From assembly GCF_003852545.1 (NCBI RefSeq), contig NZ_QAJR01000003.1, forward strand, positions 2,832-37,537: a stretch of 34,706 nucleotides of DNA. Direction: 5' to 3'. Below, one piece after another: positions 1 through 6,938 of this stretch. The notes under the pieces are model-generated. The model worked only from the letters and a program-made list of their open reading frames with translations. It was not told where the DNA came from and did not search any database. Position numbers and translations under genes: made by a program. This DNA comes from Acidovorax sp. FJL06 (lineage in GTDB: Bacteria; Pseudomonadota; Gammaproteobacteria; Burkholderiales; Burkholderiaceae_C). Numbering within the stretch: the first letter of the stretch is position 1; each line of letters begins with the position of its first letter.

Positions 1-21
1 GTGGATAGCCGGGCTATCCAC
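1..21. promoter_or_regulatory. Perfect 10+10 palindrome at window edge, possible operator
   Basis: GTGGATAGCC, one central G, then the exact reverse complement GGCTATCCAC. It lies downstream of the Crp/Fnr gene, so it more likely serves a gene outside the window on the left. There is no T-run, so an operator is as likely as a terminator. I do not recognise the motif. Confidence 0.4.
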
Positions 22-90
22 TGCGCACCGCGCCTAGCATCCCATCCCGGCAAGGGACTTGTGCGACCCCGAAAAGATCTTGAACAGGTT

Positions 91-714
91 CTAACACCCC
101 GCCATTGACTGCAATGCCCGGGGTTGGGGCAGATTCAGCACATTGCCGGTGCCATGGATGAGCCCCAGCTCCCGCAAATGGCGCAGCACACGCGAGAAGG
201 TCTCGGGGGCGATGCCCAGTTGCGCGGCAATCAGGCGCTTGCGCTGGTGCAGCGTGACCTGCATGGCGCCCGTCTGGTCCGATTCGGCATGTTTGAGCAG
301 CCACTGCGCGCAGCGCGATTCCGCGTCCTGCGCCAGGCGGCTCACCGCCAGTTCGGACTGCTGCCGGTAGCCCTGGGCCATGTCCAGCAGCAGGCCGCGT
401 GCACCTGGCGGCATGGCGGCCAGGCTGCAGCGGAACGCCTCGATCGGCAGACGCCGCACCTGCAGGCGCGTGTCGGCCACCATGTCCACCGGGAAGGGCA
501 GGCCCATCAAGGCCGATGCGGCGTCGAGCCAGAACGGCCCCTCCACCGCCCCCAACTGGTGGCGCAGGAAGCCGTCATCCAGCACGCCGCGCAACACGCG
601 GCCGCTTTCCAGGTGCAGCACGGAGGTGAGGACCTCGTTGCGCCTGCGCAGCACTTCGCCGGGGGCGATCACCTCGGTTTCAGCGGGCAGAGAGAAAAGA
701 GTAGAGGGCAGCAT
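91..714 (-). CDS. Crp/Fnr-family transcriptional regulator
   Basis: Predicted cyclic-nucleotide-binding-fold regulator of about 207 residues, a normal length for the family. The N-terminal two thirds form the effector/beta-roll region (around ESGRVLRGVL and EGPFWLDAASALMG). A long dimerisation helix follows near GYRQQSELAVSRLAQDAESR. The C-terminal winged helix carries the recognition segment APETFSRVLRHLRELGLI. The N-terminal Cys cluster that holds the 4Fe-4S centre in true Fnr is absent, so this is a Dnr/Crp-like branch whose signal cannot be told from sequence. I chose the ATG at 714 because family similarity begins there; an in-frame ATG at 750 would add 12 basic residues and overlap an FNR-like box. 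It is divergent from the porin and may control it or itself. Confidence 0.85.
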   Translation of the reverse strand: MLPSTLFSLPAETEVIAPGEVLRRRNEVLTSVLHLESGRVLRGVLDDGFLRHQLGAVEGPFWLDAASALMGLPFPVDMVADTRLQVRRLPIEAFRCSLAAMPPGARGLLLDMAQGYRQQSELAVSRLAQDAESRCAQWLLKHAESDQTGAMQVTLHQRKRLIAAQLGIAPETFSRVLRHLRELGLIHGTGNVLNLPQPRALQSMAGC

Positions 715-749
715 GGAAGCCACTTTGCCGCGCCGCCGCGCCCGGGGCA

Positions 750-763
750 TTGAGCAAGATCAA
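750..763. promoter_or_regulatory. FNR/ANR-like box between crp-type regulator and porin
   Basis: TTGAGCAAGATCAA matches the FNR consensus TTGAT-N4-ATCAA at 9 of 10 fixed positions. Its centre is about 42 bp upstream of the ATG at 714, so it would overlap the regulator's own promoter (autoregulation). It could also act on the rightward porin. No binding data can be inferred beyond the match. Confidence 0.5.
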
Positions 764-883
764 AGCCAAACCACGTCGCGAGCCGCGTCCTGCAAGGGTT
801 TGCGCAAAAACACAAGAATGCTGCGCGCGGACCTGCTACGGCTCCAGCCCCCCGCCCTGCAGGCGCAGGCAGTTGTTGCACAA

Positions 884-898
884 GGGCACGGAAATTGC
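884..898 (+). promoter_or_regulatory. Predicted sigma-54 (RpoN) promoter for the porin
   Basis: GGGCACGGAAATTGC matches the -24/-12 consensus TGGCACG-N4-TTGC at 10 of 11 fixed positions. The essential GG and GC are present with exactly ten bases between them. Transcription would begin about 90 nt before the porin ATG. No enhancer-binding protein gene is in the window. Confidence 0.55.
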
Positions 899-998
899 GA
901 TGAACCCGGGCTGGCCCGCCCCTGCACCACCGTGCACCCGGGCCGCAAGCCCCCCTCGCCAACGCCGGGCGTCCGGCACTTCACTCCCAGGAAATCCC

Positions 999-2039
999 AT
1001 GAAAAAAAACCTGATCGCTCTGTCCCTCTCACTGGGCGGCACCCTGCTGTGCGCCACCGGGGCCCAGGCCCAAAGCTCGGTCCAGCTGATGGGGCTGACC
1101 GACGTGTACGTCGGCTCCATGAAAAATGCAGGTGACGCGGGCCGCAGCGCGGCCGTGGGCAGCGGCGGCATGACCACCTCCTGGTTCGGCTTCAAGGGCA
1201 CGGAGGACCTGGGCGGCGGGCTCAAGGCCAACTTCGCGCTCACCTCCTTCATCAAGGTGGACAGCGGCATCCAGGGCCGCTTCACCAACGACACCTTCTT
1301 CTCGCGCGATGCCAACGTGGGCCTGTCGGGCAGCTTCGGCGCGGTCACCGTGGGCCGGGGCCTGGCGCCCAACTTCCTGCCCTCCATCCTGTCGAACCCG
1401 CTGGGGGACTCGTTCACCTTCGCGCCCGTGATCCTGCACATGAACGTGCCGCTGTTCAACGGCACTGGCTGGGGCTCCACCACGCCGTCCGACACGGGCT
1501 GGTCCAACGAGATCATCTACAGCACGCCCAACTTCGGCGGGCTTTCGGCCAACCTGCACTACCAGTTTGGCGAAATCGCCGGCGACAGCGGCAAGAAGAA
1601 CCTGGGCATCAACGCGCTGTACTTCAACGGCCCCATCACCCTCACCGGCTTTTACGAACGCGACCAGATGAGCAACCCCGCCGTGCCCAGCGCCTACCTG
1701 GGCACCACCAAGACCGACTGGATGCTGGGCGGCGCCTACGACTTCGCGGTGGTGAAGGCCTTTGCCAGCTACGGCCAGGCCAAGGCCGACAACACCACCA
1801 ACAAGGCCAAAACCACGCAGCTGGGCGTGTCGGTGCCCGCAGGCGCCACCGGCAAAGTGCTGGCATCGTGGGCGCAGACCACGATGAGCACCACCGACAT
1901 CTCGCGCAAGACCTTCACGGTGGGCTATGACTACTTCCTGTCCAAGCGCACCGACGTGTACGTGATGGCCATGAACGACCGCATCACCCACCAGTCCAAG
2001 GGCAACAGCGTGGGTGTGGGCATCCGCCACCGGTTCTGA
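999..2039 (+). CDS. Gram-negative trimeric porin (OmpC/porin_4 type)
   Basis: Outer-membrane general diffusion porin of 346 residues, the usual size for Burkholderiales porins. A Sec signal peptide (MKKNLIALSLSLGGTLLCATGAQA) is followed by SSVQLMGLTDVYVG, the first beta strand. The body has the typical alternating strands and Gly/Asn-rich loops, including FKGTEDLGGGLKANFAL and FSRDANVGLSGSFGAVTVGR. It ends in GIRHRF, with the terminal Phe recognised by the BAM machinery. The ATG at 999 is preceded by AGGAAATCCC; the open frame upstream to 750 is not protein-like. A sigma-54 promoter candidate 100 bp upstream suggests nitrogen- or stress-controlled expression. Substrate cannot be assigned from sequence. 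Confidence 0.93.
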   Translation: MKKNLIALSLSLGGTLLCATGAQAQSSVQLMGLTDVYVGSMKNAGDAGRSAAVGSGGMTTSWFGFKGTEDLGGGLKANFALTSFIKVDSGIQGRFTNDTFFSRDANVGLSGSFGAVTVGRGLAPNFLPSILSNPLGDSFTFAPVILHMNVPLFNGTGWGSTTPSDTGWSNEIIYSTPNFGGLSANLHYQFGEIAGDSGKKNLGINALYFNGPITLTGFYERDQMSNPAVPSAYLGTTKTDWMLGGAYDFAVVKAFASYGQAKADNTTNKAKTTQLGVSVPAGATGKVLASWAQTTMSTTDISRKTFTVGYDYFLSKRTDVYVMAMNDRITHQSKGNSVGVGIRHRF

Positions 2040-2051
2040 CGCCACCTGGCA

Positions 2052-2065
2052 GGCCCCCGGGGGCC
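2052..2065. terminator. GC-only hairpin after the porin, possible terminator
   Basis: GGCCCCCGGGGGCC is a perfect palindrome starting 12 bp after the porin stop. It is followed by GCTTGAAAT rather than a clean T-run, so it is a weak or imperfect intrinsic terminator. Confidence 0.35.
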
Positions 2066-2110
2066 GCTTGAAATAAAACGCCCCCCGGCGGTCTACCGGC
2101 AAGCGCACAA

Positions 2111-2129
2111 TGCTATACAAATGATAGCA
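2111..2129 (+). promoter_or_regulatory. Extended -10 inside an inverted repeat, upstream of the EAL gene
   Basis: TGCTATACA fits an extended -10 (TGn-TATACA). The same bases form the inverted repeat TGCTAT-N7-ATAGCA. It lies 26 bp before the ATG at 2155. A clear -35 is not visible. This is the only A/T-rich stretch in the gap and is the likely promoter, possibly with an operator superimposed. Confidence 0.4.
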
Positions 2130-2154
2130 AATACATCAGCAATCTGTAACAAAA

Positions 2155-4083
2155 ATGTCACGGTGGCTGGGTATCGTTGCGTCCTTGCCCAGGGACCACA
2201 ACGCGATGCAGAACACCCAATGGAGCCGGCTGGAGGCCATGATGGCGCTGCTGTCGCCCGCCGCACGTCACGGCACCGGCCCCCTGGCCCGGCTCATGCG
2301 CGAGGGCCGGCTCCATTGCGTTTTTCAGCCCCTGGCCGACCTGCGTGAAGGCTGCATCTACGCCCACGAGGCCCTGATCCGCGGGCCCGAGGACACGCCG
2401 CTCCACACCCCCGACGTGCTGCTGGAGATGGCCCGGCGCGAGGGCATCCTGCAGGACTTCGAGCTGCTGTGCGTTTTCACCGCACTCGCCCAATGGGGCC
2501 AGCACGAAGCCCCGGGCCGCCTGTTCGTCAACATCAGCGCCGATGCGCTGGTGCACGGCGTGGCGCTGGTGGGCGCCGAGATGCTGGGCGAGACGGTGCG
2601 CAGCTTTGGCCTGAGCGCCCGCATGTTGGTGCTGGAGATCACCGAACACGAGCGCGTGAGCGACATGCCCGTGCTGCGCCAGGCCATCAAGGCTGTGCAC
2701 GCCTGCGGCGCGCGCGTGGCGCTGGACGATTTTGGCGATGGCCGCTCCAGCCTGCGGCTGTGGTCCGAGGTCAAGCCCGACTTCGTGAAGATCGACAAAT
2801 ACTTCATCCACGACATCAGCGACCACCCCGAGAACCTGCAGATGCTGCAGGCCATCAAGGGCATCGCCGACGTGTTCGGCACCAAGCTCATCGCCGAGGG
2901 CATCGAAACGCGCGACGACCTGCGCGCGCTGCGCGACCTGGACATTCCCTACGGCCAGGGCTGGCTGCTGGGCCGCCCGGCCCGGACCCCGCGCGACGCC
3001 GTGGACGGCCCGGCGCTGGAGGTGATGCAGGACCGCCGCGTGGCCGTGCTGCCGCACCTGGGGCAGACCGCGCGCCCGGGCATCCTGCGCAGCCTGCTGG
3101 TGGTGCAGGCGCCCACCGCCTCGCCCGCCACCAGCAACGACGCGGTGGGCGTGATCTTTCACCAGCACACCGACCTGCACGCGCTGGCCGTGGTGGACGG
3201 CACCCGCCCCGTGGCGCTCATCAACCGCCAGCAGTTCATGAATCACTACGCCACGCTGTACTTCCGCGAGGTGCACGGCCGCAAGTCCTGCCTGGCGTTC
3301 GCCAACCAGGCGCCGCGGGTGGTGGAGCTCGACTGCGACGTGGACCAGCTCGTGGGCATCCTCACCTCGCAGGACCAGCGCTACCTGAGCGACGGCTACA
3401 TCGTGACCGACAACGGCCGCTACCTGGGCCTGGGCACGGGCGACCAACTGGTGCGCGCCGTGACCGAGACCCGCATCGAGGCCGCGCGCCACGCCAACCC
3501 GCTCACCTTTCTGCCCGGCAACATCCCCATCAGCCTGCACATGCAGCGGCTGCTGGAGAGCGGCACCGAGTTTGTGGCCTGCTACGCCGACCTGAACAAC
3601 TTCAAGCCCTTCAACGACCACTACGGCTACTGGCGCGGCGACCAGATGATCCGCCTGGTGGCGCGCCTGGCCACGGCCCACTGCGACGCACGCCGCGACT
3701 TCGTGGGCCATGTGGGCGGGGACGATTTCATGCTGATCTTTCAAAGCAGCAACTGGCTGCAGCGCTGCAAGAACATCGTGGACGAGTTCGCGCGCGAGGC
3801 ACAGACGCTGTTTGACGACGGCGCCCGGGCCGCAGGCGGCATCCATGCGGAAGACCGGCATGGCGTGCAGCGGTTTTTTCCGTGCACCACGCTGGCCATT
3901 GGCGCGGTGCGCATCACGCCCGGGCACTTCCGGCACGCCGAAGAGGTGGCCAACCTGGCCGCCGTGGCCAAACATGAGGCCAAGCAGGCCGCCACCGGGG
4001 TGGTGCTGCATGGCGGCTTCACCGAATCCAGCTTGGGGGCGGTGGCTGCCACTCGGGCGCTGCAGGATGTGTTGGCAGCGTAG
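2155..4083 (+). CDS. EAL-CBS-GGDEF cyclic-di-GMP signalling protein
   Basis: A 642-residue cytoplasmic protein with no membrane segment. An EAL phosphodiesterase domain comes first (about 45-290), with EALIRG at 72-77, FVNIS, LEITEHE, the DDFGDG loop, VKIDKYF, AEGIE and GQGW, so the metal- and substrate-binding set looks complete. A central region (about 320-440) resembles a CBS pair. A C-terminal GGDEF domain (about 470-630) carries the variant GGDDF at 521-525, in VGGDDFMLIF. Hydrolysis of c-di-GMP is therefore likely. Cyclase activity is possible because a GGDDF variant keeps the metal-binding acidic residue. The start is uncertain: the ATG at 2206 has AGGGA ten bases upstream and may be the real one. 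It appears to be a single-gene unit. Confidence 0.9.
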   Translation: MSRWLGIVASLPRDHNAMQNTQWSRLEAMMALLSPAARHGTGPLARLMREGRLHCVFQPLADLREGCIYAHEALIRGPEDTPLHTPDVLLEMARREGILQDFELLCVFTALAQWGQHEAPGRLFVNISADALVHGVALVGAEMLGETVRSFGLSARMLVLEITEHERVSDMPVLRQAIKAVHACGARVALDDFGDGRSSLRLWSEVKPDFVKIDKYFIHDISDHPENLQMLQAIKGIADVFGTKLIAEGIETRDDLRALRDLDIPYGQGWLLGRPARTPRDAVDGPALEVMQDRRVAVLPHLGQTARPGILRSLLVVQAPTASPATSNDAVGVIFHQHTDLHALAVVDGTRPVALINRQQFMNHYATLYFREVHGRKSCLAFANQAPRVVELDCDVDQLVGILTSQDQRYLSDGYIVTDNGRYLGLGTGDQLVRAVTETRIEAARHANPLTFLPGNIPISLHMQRLLESGTEFVACYADLNNFKPFNDHYGYWRGDQMIRLVARLATAHCDARRDFVGHVGGDDFMLIFQSSNWLQRCKNIVDEFAREAQTLFDDGARAAGGIHAEDRHGVQRFFPCTTLAIGAVRITPGHFRHAEEVANLAAVAKHEAKQAATGVVLHGGFTESSLGAVAATRALQDVLAA

Positions 4084-4397
4084 TTTCCGTCGGGCATAGG
4101 GACTGGGCGATTCACGCTGCAAGCCAATTCGCCTCAACCTCTAGCACTCCTCTGAACGACGCCCATGCGCTCAGGGATTCTGTGCGCGCCCGGATTGAGT
4201 TCCCGGCCACGCAGCCTGTCAGCGGTGCAGGCTATAGTTTGATCGACTGAGGCGTGGCGTATTTCGCAGATTTTTTCTGGGTACCTTCCGCAATCCCAGG
4301 CTGCAAGCCACTTCCATAAGAAGTCCGTGTCCAGAAGACCCACACTGCCTAGCTTGTTTCGCAAGGTTTGTGGAATGCATCACCTTAAAGGTCACCA
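4084..4397. other. 314-bp intergenic stretch of lower G+C
   Basis: No convincing gene. The G+C content falls below that of the flanks and A/T-rich runs appear (for example GATTTTTTCTGGG near 4270 and TATAGTTTGATC near 4233). Two short direct repeats, GCTGCAAGCCA, occur near 4108 and 4301. It looks like the left edge of a small inserted block holding the DUF4826 gene. No transposase, integrase or tRNA scar is visible. Confidence 0.45.
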
Positions 4398-4841
4398 ATG
4401 CTTGATTACGATGATCCAGATGTTGAAACGCAATGGTTTGTAGACCGGCGCAAGGAAGTTGAAGAGTACTTGAGCCGCCAGGGCGTCGCGCATGGTCAAG
4501 TCGGTGAGTTTCCGGCTTGGTCGGTCACACCCTATGTCTCCATTTGGGCCATAGAAAGTCTTAGAAATCCCGGTAGCGTTGGCTGGTGGGCAATATCAGG
4601 TGATTTACCAAATGACTACATCTCGGCAAAGGGCATCAATAACCCAAGGGAAGCAATGCGCGCTATAGCGACGTTGTGGCAAGAAGCCAGCGAGTACATG
4701 TTGCGTGGTGAAAAGCACCCAACTTTTAGCATCGGGGCCGGCGACTCAGATGAAGAACTGGCGCCGTTGCTTGCGTCAAGGGCGAAAACTCTGCTCGAAT
4801 GGGCAGATGATCCAGAGGTTTGGGAGGACGACGACTTTTAG
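4398..4841 (+). CDS. DUF4826 family protein
   Basis: A 147-residue acidic soluble protein of unknown function. Its segments RRKEVEEYL, EFPAWSVTPYVSIWAIES and GWWAISGDLPNDYISAKGI match my memory of the DUF4826 core (PYVSIWAIES and GDLP-DYIS). AAAGGT sits six bases before the ATG. The C-terminus ends in a run of Asp/Glu (DDPEVWEDDDF). Codon use is less G/C-rich at third positions than in all neighbours (for example GATTACGATGATCCAGATG), which suggests recent acquisition. Such proteins often sit in variable islands, but nothing here shows a role in immunity or toxicity. Confidence 0.7.
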   Translation: MLDYDDPDVETQWFVDRRKEVEEYLSRQGVAHGQVGEFPAWSVTPYVSIWAIESLRNPGSVGWWAISGDLPNDYISAKGINNPREAMRAIATLWQEASEYMLRGEKHPTFSIGAGDSDEELAPLLASRAKTLLEWADDPEVWEDDDF

Positions 4842-4964
4842 CATTTCGCTCGGCGCGGACACATAGCCGCAGGATGCTGGTGTGCGGCGCTTGCTGCGTA
4901 CCGCGCAGCTTTGACATAAGGCGTCACGAAAAGAATTCGCGCCACACCTCCCCCTCCACCGTCC

Positions 4965-5348
4965 ATGAACGAAGCCGAAATCGCCGCAGGCCTGCCAAGA
5001 ACACCGCACTATCAATATGCGCAGCACGTGGGAAGTCAGCTTTTCCTCGCGGGCCAAGTGCCGCAGGCCGCCGATGGCTCGATCGTGGCGCCCGGAGATC
5101 CGTGCGCCCAGGCATCGCAGTGCTTGGCGAATCTGAGCAAGGTTCTGGCTGTTCACGGGTTTGCCGCGCCAGACATTCGCCGCTTGGTTGTCTACGTCGT
5201 CGGCGAAGAGGCCGACCTCTCAGCGGCCTGGGGTGCCGTGACCGAATACTTTGGCAGGCAAGTGCCTCCGGCAACGCTCCTGGGCGTCGCCCGCCTGGGA
5301 TACCCGGGGCAGGTGGTGGAGATCGACGCCACCGTCGTCAAGGGCTAG
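4965..5348 (+). CDS. RidA/YjgF/UK114 family protein
   Basis: A 127-residue Rid-superfamily protein. The family motif GVARLGYPGQVVEIDATVV near the end contains the conserved Arg (R110), which in RidA binds the carboxylate of imine/enamine substrates, and the following Glu (E119). The early motif FLAGQVPQAADGSIV is also typical. RidA enzymes hydrolyse reactive imines such as 2-aminoacrylate. Many Rid homologues sit in amine, purine or pyrimidine catabolic clusters, which fits the adjacent urate genes, but the specific substrate is not visible. It converges with puuD, 53 bp apart. The ribosome-binding site before the ATG is weak. Confidence 0.82.
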   Translation: MNEAEIAAGLPRTPHYQYAQHVGSQLFLAGQVPQAADGSIVAPGDPCAQASQCLANLSKVLAVHGFAAPDIRRLVVYVVGEEADLSAAWGAVTEYFGRQVPPATLLGVARLGYPGQVVEIDATVVKG

Positions 5349-5401
5349 GCTGCGCTTGCGCGCAAAGTGACGCCGCACTCAGCACTCCACACGACACGGC
5401 C

Positions 5402-6673
5402 TCAAGGCCCCGTAGGCGCCCCCGCCTCAAACCACCGACCGATGAGCGCACGCTCTGCGTCGGTGATGCCCGTGGCGTTGTTCATGGGCATGAGCTTTTG
5501 CACCACGGCCTGCTGGTAGATGGCCTGGGCATGCTGCTTGACCAGGCCTGGCGAATCCAGGCGCAGGTTCTTCATCTGCACCTGCTCACCGTGGCACAGG
5601 TAGCAGCGCTGGGCCAGCACCGCCTGCACCGCCGGGTAGTCATTCGGGCCGCTAGCGCCCTCTGCACTTACCCCAGAAGCTCCTGAAACAGGAGCATTGG
5701 CAGCAACACCCACAGCGGCCACCGGTGCGGCAGAGGCCGCCACCGGCACGGGGCGCATCCAGACGATCACCCCCACGATCGCGGCCACCCCCACCAGCGC
5801 ATAGGGCAGCGGATTGGCATTGCGGCCCAGCTTGTAGCCGTGGCGCATGACGAAGAATTGGCGGATGGCCGCGCCCGCGAACATCATCAGGATCAGCACC
5901 AGCCAGTTCTGCGGGTGGCTCCAGGTAAAGCTGTAGTGGTTGCTGAGCATGGCAAACAGCACCGGCAGCGTGAAATAGGTGTTGTGCACGCTGCGCTGCT
6001 TGCCGCGCTTGCCGTGGATCGGGTCCACGGGCTCGCCCGCCTTGATCTGGCTGATGACGGTGCGCTGGCCGGGGATGATCCAGAAGAACACGTTGGCGCT
6101 CATGGAGGTGGCGATCATCGCGCCCACCAGCAAGAAGGCCGCGCGGCCTGCAAACCAGTGGCAGGCCAGCCACGAGGCCACGCACACCAGCACGAACACC
6201 AGCGCACCCACAATGGCGTCGCCGTTCTTCTTCTGGCCAAAGAGGCGGCAGATCGCGTCGTACAGCAGCCAGAACACGACAAAGAACGCCAGCGCCACCC
6301 CGATGGCCGTGGAGGGTGCCCAGTCCATGCGGGACTTGTCGATGAGGTAGGTGCTGGCGCTGTAGAGGTACGACACCGTGAACAGCGCAAAGCCGCTGAT
6401 CCAGGTGCTGTAGCTTTCCCAGAAGAACCAATGCAGGTGCCCCGGCAGCTTGGGCGGCGACACGGCGAACTTGACGGGGTGGTAAAAGCCGCCGCCATGC
6501 ACGGCCCAGAGCTCGCCGCTCACGCCCTGTTTCTTGAGGTCGTCGTCCTCGGGCGGCGTGAGGCTGCTGTCGAGGAAGACGAAGTAGAACGACGAGCCAA
6601 TCCAGGCGATGGCGGTGATGACGTGGACCCAGCGCAAGAGCAGGTTGGCCCAGTCGAGAAGGTAGCTTTCCAT
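5402..6673 (-). CDS. puuD: Membrane urate oxidase PuuD with C-terminal cytochrome c domain
   Basis: Urate hydroxylase/oxidase converting urate to 5-hydroxyisourate, passing electrons to a fused cytochrome c instead of making hydrogen peroxide. The 423-residue protein starts with membrane helices around LLRWVHVITAIAWIGSSFYF (family signature), followed by ELWAVHGGGFYHPVKF and HLHWFFWESYSTW, which hold candidate haem-ligating His. About eight to nine helices are predicted up to residue 310. An Ala/Val/Ser-rich linker leads to the haem motif CYLCH (C357, C360, H361). The start is the ATG at 6673 with AAGG nine bases upstream; an in-frame TTG at 6682 overlaps that site. It lies downstream of xdhC in the same direction after 265 bp, with its own operator-like site. 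Confidence 0.93.
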   Translation of the reverse strand: MESYLLDWANLLLRWVHVITAIAWIGSSFYFVFLDSSLTPPEDDDLKKQGVSGELWAVHGGGFYHPVKFAVSPPKLPGHLHWFFWESYSTWISGFALFTVSYLYSASTYLIDKSRMDWAPSTAIGVALAFFVVFWLLYDAICRLFGQKKNGDAIVGALVFVLVCVASWLACHWFAGRAAFLLVGAMIATSMSANVFFWIIPGQRTVISQIKAGEPVDPIHGKRGKQRSVHNTYFTLPVLFAMLSNHYSFTWSHPQNWLVLILMMFAGAAIRQFFVMRHGYKLGRNANPLPYALVGVAAIVGVIVWMRPVPVAASAAPVAAVGVAANAPVSGASGVSAEGASGPNDYPAVQAVLAQRCYLCHGEQVQMKNLRLDSPGLVKQHAQAIYQQAVVQKLMPMNNATGITDAERALIGRWFEAGAPTGP

Positions 6674-6820
6674 AGTTCTCAACCTTGGCGGCGTGCGGGC
6701 GGATGTGCCGCGCGTGCCGCTTGTACAACCTGCTCACCACTGCGGGCGCTCTGAGCAGAAGAAGGGGTCGCGCACCTGGGCAGAAAAGACTCTGCTGGGC
6801 ACCGCTGCGACCGGTGAATC

Positions 6821-6836
6821 AAAGTGTATGCAGAAA
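6821..6836. promoter_or_regulatory. GntR-like operator upstream of puuD
   Basis: AAAGTGTATGCAGAAA shares its left nine bases exactly with the perfect palindrome in front of gntR (AAAGTGTATACACTTT); the right half is degenerate. It lies about 150 bp upstream of the puuD ATG, in the only sizeable gap on that side. It is likely a second binding site of the same regulator. Confidence 0.45.
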
Positions 6837-6938
6837 TTGTTCCCGCTTCCAGCCCCAGGCTGGTGCCTGCGGGGCGGGAGTTACCCGCATTCAAGCTGTT
6901 GTGACGGCAGGTGCATGAATCGTTCCAGCCATAGGTTT

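Noticed and set aside
2158-4137. Long open frame antisense to the EAL-CBS-GGDEF gene
   Set aside because: It is rich in His, Gln, Ala and Gly in a way typical of the antisense of a high-G+C gene, has no domain and lies wholly opposite a well-supported gene.
4134-4364. Small minus-strand open frame in the low-G+C gap
   Set aside because: No ribosome-binding site and a sequence of mixed character (for example GRELNPGA) typical of translated non-coding DNA.
4842-4964. Possible integron attC site after the DUF4826 gene
   Set aside because: AAGGCGTCACG and nearby GC-rich bases recall attC, but no paired R'/R'' boxes or palindromic core could be drawn and no integrase is present.
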